In this document: in pieces, positions 57,895-64,000 of the stretch
Numbering within the stretch: position 1 is the first letter of the stretch
Layout of the letters: each line of letters starts with the position of its first letter
Position numbers and translations under genes: made by a program
Notes under the pieces: generated by a model
The model's input: the letters and a program-made list of their open reading frames with translations, nothing else
Told to the model about the DNA's origin: nothing
Databases searched by the model: none
Assembly: GCA_025526995.1 (NCBI GenBank)
Contig: JAHLKG010000002.1
Location: forward strand, 1,426,001-1,490,000
From: Powellomyces hirtus
Taxonomy: Eukaryota > Chytridiomycota > Chytridiomycetes > Spizellomycetales > Powellomycetaceae
Direction: 5' to 3'
DNA: 64,000 nt

Positions 57895-59557
57895 CTATCT
57901 TGCCCGGATATTCGTACCACCATCGCTTGGCCTAGGATTCAGAGATATGGCACTATCGCCGAGATCCCCCTTGGAGGACAAGTATTCTCTAACTCGTGAA
58001 ATGCCATCTGGGTGGATGGCTACAGAGACTTGCCCTGGACTTTCAACCCGAAGCTGTCGTGGTCGCATTAACGGGATGTGCTCGCCATCTGTCAAATGTA
58101 AAAAGAGCGTTCGGATATGATTAGAATACTACTCCATCCCGGACACAACACTTGATCAAGAGTGGCATACCAACAAAGATATAGGTTTCCTCGAGTTTCT
58201 GTAGGGATATTGGTAGATTAGTTTGTTTGCTGGGCTCTTCATGTTAGCATATGTAGATTATTTTAACGCGTTCCATACCGGCATGTTCGTGTTGAAATCG
58301 ACCGTGATTGGGAGTGCTGGTTGGCCGAGTTTCTCAATCGCCGTAGGCCTTCGAAACGCCGCCCATACGTTATTCACGAGATATCGTCCTTTGGACGGGT
58401 ACACGAATGCTTCACACTTCCCATCGTCTACCATCTGTGGGGGCATCGGATTTGTCACATGTGTACCCGCACTGTTAGTTTCCTCTGATGCCGCCATTGG
58501 GAGAGCCGAATTCCACAGATCATGATCGTGTCCCCCGGCCACCGGCATGTTCTGTAAATTGAGCTGAATACACTGATGTGATTTTATCACTGTTGGATCC
58601 CATTCATCCCTACTGCTGTTGCTGTGGATTGCGGTAATCGCTTGGTCGATCCGTGGATGGGGCATGATCATTTGCTGAATAGAGAACATTATTTAATCGA
58701 CATATCCGCGCTGCACGTTGTGTTTGCTGACATACCCGCACTACGTTGACTGCTGAGACGAGCATATTGCACACTCTGTTGCTCGTCCGATGTGCCTCAA
58801 CGAAACGCCCAAGTCTCGCCTCCAACCCGATGCAGCATTGGATGAGCATGTATCGCGTTACTTCCTCCTCCTCCTCTCGGCCATCTTGTCCGCTGTCCTT
58901 CTCTTTCTGTTTCCCTTTTGAACCCAACTTTTCGTCCTTGGCTCCTACAACAATGACCTTCATAGAATCGATTTTGACGATATGCGCTTCTTGCACCAGC
59001 ACGGCGAGAGTTTTGGGGAGGTCGTCGAGGAACTTCTTGTCGGTTGTGGAGCCCCACCCAAGAAAGCGCTATTGTGGAAAGAAAGCGACATGCCTTCAGC
59101 AATTTGTATCCTAAGATGATCAGACAAAGTGCGCGCTCGTACCGGTAGAATATTTGCTGTTCCAAACGGAAGCGCCACAAAAACAATATGCGGATTTGTG
59201 GGATCCGTGCCCGCCTCCTCCAACTTTGCGAGAACCGCAGGCATAGTACCTATCAAACGCCGGAGTTCTGAGTCCTTACACCTCAAGCACCCCTATTCGA
59301 TTCCCCCACATACCATCTCCACCACAACACAGCACATAGCATCGAGTGCCAGTTCGTGCGTTATCGCCTATACACCGCGCGACGTGCGCAACCGCCTCAC
59401 TGAAACGTTCCTTCTCGCGCATGTCATAGCACCACAGCGTGATCTCCCCAGCGGGAGTGCTGGAAGAGTGCGGAATTGAGAGCGTACTGAACTGGGCGGC
59501 TTGTTGACTGCCACTTTTGCCATTGTATATCGCAATCACGGGCGGGTGTTTCGACAT
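57895..59557 (-). CDS. Diacylglycerol kinase (catalytic domains only)
   Basis: Converts diacylglycerol to phosphatidic acid. The protein begins directly with the catalytic domain: MSKHPPVIAIYNGKSGSQQA. The ATP-binding motif reads CCGGDG, spliced to TMPAVLAKLEEAGTDP, so GGDGT is intact. FVALPFGTANILP is then spliced to RFLGWGSTTDKKFLDDLPKT, the LGWG motif of diacylglycerol kinases. The accessory domain follows: MLIQCCIGLEARLGRFVEAH, LNLQNMPVAGGHDHDLWNS, MPPQMVDDGKCEAFVYPSKG and, across two introns, YIFVDGEHIPLMRPRQLRV. No C1, EF-hand or PH domain precedes or follows it. An acidic/basic insert (DGREEEEEVTR) interrupts the catalytic part. The 3' end converges on Ctk3, 170 bases away. Confidence 0.82.
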
Positions 59558-59953
59558 CCTGGTATGTTCTCTTCAGCGTAGTGGTCGGTTGGTGAACGAT
59601 GAACGAGCGTCGAAGGAAGTAGTATCAAGAAAAATACCCGAAAGTCCTGCTATTGATACTATCGCTGCGATATGGAATGCACTGCACAGCAACAATATGT
59701 TTAAGCTTCTAGTACGCTCACAAGAATCTAACGTTCCGTCATGACGTCAAGACTGACAGTACAAGTGGCTTGGTTGAGAACGCGTCTCTTGACTCAAATG
59801 TCAATATTGGTAAGGGATGAGGTGTAGACAACGATGAGATGTGATGGGTAAATATGCTAAATAAATGCTACTCTAATAGAATGTGCTCTTCTCTATAGGT
59901 GTGGGGTCGTTCTACGGATGTTTTTCGTATTTTGCTGGATATGATACGACTAT
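59558..59953. other. Intergenic region between two minus-strand genes
   Basis: 396 bases upstream of the diacylglycerol kinase and downstream of ZNF277. AT-rich near 59830-59900. No gene or repeat seen. Confidence 0.4.
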
Positions 59954-61960
59954 TTACTGACTAGCTGCGACCTCAGTAGTTTCGGGCTTATTGGGAGACT
60001 CAGCGGCGTTGGTGCTATTCACTGACTTTGGGGATGGGACAGTCACCTCGGACACGCCCAAGACAATCACATCTGATTCGCAAGGGGACTCCTCGCCATC
60101 GAGGGCTTCCGAATCCCCAACAGTTGCATTCCTCAGGTCCTGCTCGGTGGCTTTGGTTCGCTCCGCAATGGCGACGCGACGGAGCTCTGCTTCAGCCTCG
60201 GCGATATCGATATCGCTCTCGTCATCGCCTTCCTCGTCATCGGCGACGTCGAACATCAATAAAGGGTCATTCTCGTAACACGGGAAAAGATACCTGAAGA
60301 GACGAAAACCAAAGTTGGGTCAGATGCGATTTTTTGCACTTCAAATACACAAGGCAAACATACTGGGGGTCCTTCCAAAGGTCGGCATCCTTGTTGGGGA
60401 GTTGGGTGAAGTGCTTCTCAGTCTCCATGTGAGCGGTCATCTGCTCGATGCCGTCAAATGTCTTTGCACACGCATAGCATGAGCAAAGCGACGTTTGCTT
60501 GCGGATGAAGTTGATGAGCTTGATCGATTCATAAAAATCAAGTCCTATTGTCGCTCGAGTTAGAAGGAAACTTGGCAGTTTACACGTAATGTGCTAGTGT
60601 GGCGTACCTTGATCTTCACGGATTTTCCTCAAATCGAAGGCGTGAGCTTCCTTCATATGCTCGTAAGCAGCATCAGCGGTGGGGAAAACATTCTCATCGA
60701 ACAAACACATGGTCGAGTCTTCGACGCTATCGTCCTCATTCCAGTCCTCCCACTCCCTTTGAAACGCAAAAGCAAACTTATGTGAGCAAATGCCCGAATC
60801 CGTCAATGACCGCTGCTCAATACTTACTCCTCCCTACGATCCTCGTCGCTTTCGTACTTCTCGTTTTCAAATGCCTCCCAGTTCTTGCCCGGTTCCAGGT
60901 AGTTGATGATGTAGAACCGGTCGTATCCGCGGTTACGGGGGTTGATCTTGAAATGCTTCTTCTTTCGCATATGTTTTCGAAGGACCGCACTCGTTTTGAA
61001 AATTTTCTCGCAGTACAGGCATTGCAGTCCAGCCAGCTTCTTTTGCAGGGTTTCCAAGAAGTCCGACACCTCGACCAAGTTGTCCGGCAGGCCGATGTTG
61101 AATCCGTGTTCGCTAAACATGTGCTTAAACAAGAGAGTGCGGTTTGCGCAAAGGACCTTGCAGAACAAGCACTTCCGTGAGATTGTTGAATCTTCCAGGC
61201 GTTCCTTCTCCTGAATCTTCAACATGTGATTCAACTTCTCTCGCTGAAGCTTCTCACGGAAGACCTTGTCCTCGAGGTCGGACTCGTGGCCCAGAAGGTA
61301 CAAGGGCTTTCCATCGGCAGTCTCGACGTCGGACTTGTGTGCTACGTTTTCTACACCCTTCTCACTGATGTGCTTAGCCCAGTGTTCGATGTATTTGTCC
61401 AGATACGGCAGGACATGATGTGCATTCTTGACTTCGATGTTGTGCGCGGATCGAAGATGATCAATGGCAACGGTAGGGTTGGTCGTCGGTTCGGTCGCTG
61501 GCGGGCAGTCGGGCATAGGGCAGAGGAACACCATTGGCGTCCAAAATGTCAACGGAACCGCTGGTGGCGGTGACGGAGAGCGGTCGGACTCGTTTCCTGA
61601 CGAGGCTCCAGAATCGGAGTCATCGGCTGAATGTGCGGATGAGATAGAAGCTTTGCGCTCTGCCTTTGGGACGGGATCTCTGCCTCGGGGCTTGGGTGCT
61701 GAAGTTGACGTCTTGCTAACAGAAGATTCTCCATGGCTCGAATGATCGTGACGTGAGCTCGCCGCATCGAGGCGGAGTCCTCCTCGAGTAGCCGGCGCTC
61801 CGCGGCCTCTAGCAGGCCGTCCACGCCCACGACCCCACTTTTGTGCGTTGCGGGGTTTGCTGCTAATGGTTGTCCACTTGGCACCGGGGGAGGAAGGTTG
61901 CTGCCCGGGCTGGTCTGCAGCAGAGGAGGCTGCAGGACTTTGTGCTTGAGGGTCCACCAT
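59954..61960 (-). CDS. C2H2 zinc-finger protein, ZNF277 family
   Basis: The start MVDPQAQSPAASSAADQPG at 61960 opens a low-complexity, Arg/Gly-rich N-terminus (KWGRGRGRPARGRGAPA). The conserved part follows in order: FLCPMPDCPPATEP with a distal His pair, RKCLFCKVLCANRTLLFKHM, the stretch SEHGFNIGLPDNLVEVSDFL, LQCLYCEKIFKTSAVLRKHM, KINPRNRGYDRFYIINYLE and, across introns, a finger with MCLFDENVFPTADAAYEHM and EAHAFDLRKI. The last finger is an SCYACAK-type pair ending before YLFPCYENDPLLMFDV. Human ZNF277 has the same finger order and the INPKNREYDRFYVINYLE block; it binds ribosomal protein uS5 (RPS2). The C-terminal tail is acidic and ends TTEVAASQ. Four exons are visible. Confidence 0.9.
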
Positions 61961-62297
61961 TGTTCTATGCGTGCTCAAGAAACGAATTCGAAGTGAGACG
62001 TTGACATGTGCCCAGGCTTCCAACAGAACCTTCTGGTCTTTTGTGTTGCCTCAATTTCCCCACACCCTGACCGATGAATTGACATGTATACCGTAAACTA
62101 TCGTAATCCATACTACATATAGGACAGATACTCCTGAGTACACCGATGAATTGACATGTTTAAACTATAGTCATCCATACTACATATCGATATATAAAGT
62201 GATCTATACTATATGGACCTGAGTAGTCGCATACCGATGAATGTCGTGGGACAGGAAGTACCATCACTCCCTCAGCATTGCTGGCTTGTGTCGAGGA
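61961..62297. other. Region between ZNF277 start and Fanzor stop
   Basis: Holds the ZNF277 promoter and the AT-rich tandem repeat at 62069-62250. The Fanzor 3' flank up to the stop codon may include guide-RNA sequence (see findings). Confidence 0.4.
62069..62250. repeat. AT-rich tandem repeat, 2.3 copies
   Basis: ACCGATGAATTGACATGT begins copies at about 62070 and 62143, and a truncated form (ACCGATGAAT) at 62234. Each full copy continues with TAAACTAT, ATCCATACTACATAT and later CCTGAGTA. The copies are about 72 and 91 bases long. Confidence 0.8.
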
Positions 62298-63917
62298 TCA
62301 CGATGTCCATTGGTATTTTCCCACACAATTCTTGAGTGCATGGTTCCGACTACCTCCAGCGTCCCGATGGACTCGATAGTGACACTTGGAGCATTTGAAC
62401 AACTTGCTGCTACCCACATTGTTATTCAGCAGTCCACATTGTCCGCATGTTTTGGTGGTGTAAGCTTCGTCGCGTAGTTCAACAATGAGCCCTTCGACGA
62501 GTTCCATTTTGTTGATCAAAGCACGCTCCAGGGGACCGTGATTCCAGGTGAGCAGGTCTCGTCGAGTCCGCGGGTGAAATCTTCCTTTTCCTTTGATTGT
62601 TTTGTCATGAACCACCCGTATTGGCCTTTGGACCATGTCACCAACCTCGAAGATGGAGCCATGAATGTACTGATAGTTGTCTGCGAAGTATTTCGTGATC
62701 TTGTTGACACACTCTTGCACACGATTCCTCAATTTCTCCATGATTCGTAGTCTACAAAGTCTTAGCTTTCTTCGTTGATCGACTGGTAACCAAGGTGCGT
62801 TTGCGTTGTTGACATCAAGTCTACTGGAAAAGACATCGTACTCGTCTTGGCATTTGCGAAAGACTCCTTAAACGTCCGATGACGTTCCGAATGAACCCGT
62901 GACCATCCGGTCGGAGAATAGTAAGTCAAATAGGGCTTGCTTCCTGGATCCTGAGCGACAATGTGGCCTACGTTCTCCTCTCGAACCTCTTGCTTTTTGA
63001 CATAAAGTGGCGCATGCACGAAGAACCGGCCAGTTCGAGTCAGAGTGATCTTTACGGCACGGCACTTGCGGGACCTTGGGGATGGCGTTTCAGAACACGT
63101 CGTGCGTCTCTTGGATGAAAGTTGACCTTGCCTTTGTCGGGTAGGTTGCGAGTGTAAAAGCTCCACCGTTGTCCTGACGCCTTTGAAAAGTTCTGAGTGG
63201 GTATGGTGATGGCAACAGGCGTCTTGTTCCTTGCTGATCGGAAAGCAATGTGATCAAATCGGTCAGCCTTCCTTCTCTCAATCGACTGAAGGCTGCTGCG
63301 TACGCCATTGATAGCTCTTTGGTCGACTCTTCACAAACAGAGTAGGGTACATCCTTCAGCCATCGCAATCGCTTTGGAACTCGTGTTGTATTACAAGTGA
63401 CAAACTTTGTTTCCAGAGCTATGCGATTGGAAGGTGGTATCAGACGTAAGCCCCGCTGGTGGTGTTTCTTGAGCACTCCTAAAGCCCAGTTGTATGTGTG
63501 GCGAACAGCTGCAAACCACGTCTTCAGGACTCGTTTTTGCGCGGCTGATGGGTAGATGCGCATCTTGTAGGTGCGAATGACATAGTTTGATGGGACAACT
63601 TTCTGAGAACCAAAGGCGACCGATTTCTTTTTCGCGGGTGGTAGGTTGCTTTTGCCTTTTGATGTGCATTTAGGTTGGGTAGTTTGCTTGCGCTTGGGTT
63701 TGTTTTCTTTTTCATCGGATGGATCATTCATGATTGGGTTCGTAGTTCGTTGAAGCGTCCTCTGTTTACTGCTTGACGGATAACCATACTGAACATGGTG
63801 AAACCAGCTCCCTGTTGGTAGATCATGCTGGGGAACTGGTGTATGGTGCTCTTGCGGGCGCCACCATTCAGAGTATCCAGATATGTGACTGTTTTCCCAG
63901 AAAGGGGGATCGTGCAT
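62298..63917 (-). mobile_element. Fanzor (TnpB-family RNA-guided nuclease) gene, three-frame, probably decayed
   Basis: The N-terminal part (63917 down to about 63150) has a lysine-rich leader (KENKPKRKQTTQPKCTSKGK). It then reads YKMRIYPSAAQKRVLKTWFA and VRHTYNWALGVLKKH, the start of TnpB/Fanzor proteins. A second frame carries CRAVKITLTRTGRFFVHAPL and HIVAQDPGSKPYLTYYSPTG with the RuvC-I Asp. A third frame carries MEKLRNRVQECVNKITKYFA, YIHGSIFEVGDMVQRPIR with the RuvC-II Glu, and EAYTTKTCGQCGLLN. It continues with the zinc-ribbon second half FKCSKCHYRV and HRDAGGSRNHALKN with the RuvC-III Asp. The catalytic residues and four zinc cysteines are therefore all present. The frames meet near 63100-63160 and 62770-62870. 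Small indels or very short introns could explain this; indels seem likelier to me. It lies upstream of ZNF277, in the same orientation. Confidence 0.8.
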
Positions 63918-64000
63918 AGCGAACACGGTTGGACAGCCACCCCAGTGATAAAGACAGTACGGTTGTGATAGACAGTGGTGATGATAATGCGCTGTTTGCG

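Noticed and set aside
1..64000. tRNA or rRNA genes
   Set aside because: I found no intergenic stretch with a convincing T-loop (GGTTCRANNCC-type) plus A-box arrangement and no rRNA-like sequence; a covariance-model scan would be decisive.

Overview
The window is nuclear DNA from an intron-rich, gene-dense fungus. Nearly every recognisable gene needs several introns of about 50-90 bases with GT..AG ends removed to read through. The gene set is eukaryotic housekeeping plus fungal families: the Bot1-type mitoribosomal protein mS45, Ctk3, and fungal-style Spb4 and Dbp4. FAM32A, ZNF277, a TLCD4-like TLC protein, a divergent diacylglycerol kinase and a Fanzor nuclease are genes I associate more with early-diverging fungi such as chytrids than with yeasts. 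The chytrid-like placement is inference, not proof.

Layout. 0.2-1.6 kb: a secreted fasciclin (FAS1) gene on the minus strand, broken by stops and frameshifts. 2.6-4.8 kb: RTF1. 5.1-6.0 kb: an intronless HSL-type alpha/beta hydrolase. 6.3-10.7 kb: importin-9/Kap114. 10.9-14.8 kb: a ZC3HC1/Rsm1 zinc-finger protein with a very long acidic tail. 15.0-17.2 kb: Spb4. 17.2-20.2 kb: poorly resolved DNA with one hypothetical gene and a repeat island bounded by inverted repeats. 20.2-23.1 kb: NUP93/Nic96. 23.5-24.8 kb: a putative HExxH metallopeptidase. 25.6-27.0 kb: a forkhead factor. 27.7-29.0 kb: a UMPH-1 type 5'-nucleotidase. 29.1-30.4 kb: V-ATPase subunit D. 30.7-32.4 kb: TFIIH subunit Ssl1. 32.4-33.4 kb: a TLC-domain protein. 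34.1-36.6 kb: PI4P 5-kinase, whose 5' end lies over an antisense fossil of the TLC gene. 36.8-37.4 kb: FAM32A. 37.9-41.4 kb: V-ATPase subunit a. 41.8-44.6 kb: Dbp4. 45.0-45.6 kb: a DUF1764 protein. 45.8-48.3 kb: an m-AAA protease. 48.6-49.1 kb: a small mitochondrial membrane protein. 49.3-53.4 kb: NAA25/Mdm20. 54.0-55.2 kb: mS45. 55.3-55.8 kb: a hypothetical gene. 56.2-57.7 kb: Ctk3. 57.9-59.6 kb: diacylglycerol kinase. 60.0-62.0 kb: ZNF277. 62.3-63.9 kb: Fanzor.

Most genes are arranged in divergent pairs sharing 280-700 base promoters, or as convergent pairs only 30-450 bases apart. Functional themes recur: ribosome biogenesis (Spb4, Dbp4), nuclear transport (importin-9, ZC3HC1, NUP93), vacuolar acidification (V-ATPase a and D), RNA polymerase II transcription (Rtf1, Ssl1, Ctk3) and mitochondria (m-AAA, mS45, a small membrane protein). 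I see no operon-like dependence between neighbours.

The most notable element is the Fanzor (TnpB-family, RNA-guided nuclease) copy at the right end. All three RuvC acidic residues and the zinc ribbon are visible, but the coding sequence runs through three reading frames. An AT-rich tandem repeat lies downstream of its stop codon, near where the guide RNA and element end would be expected. Boundaries of spliced genes were worked out by eye. Start and stop positions are usually firm, internal exon limits less so.
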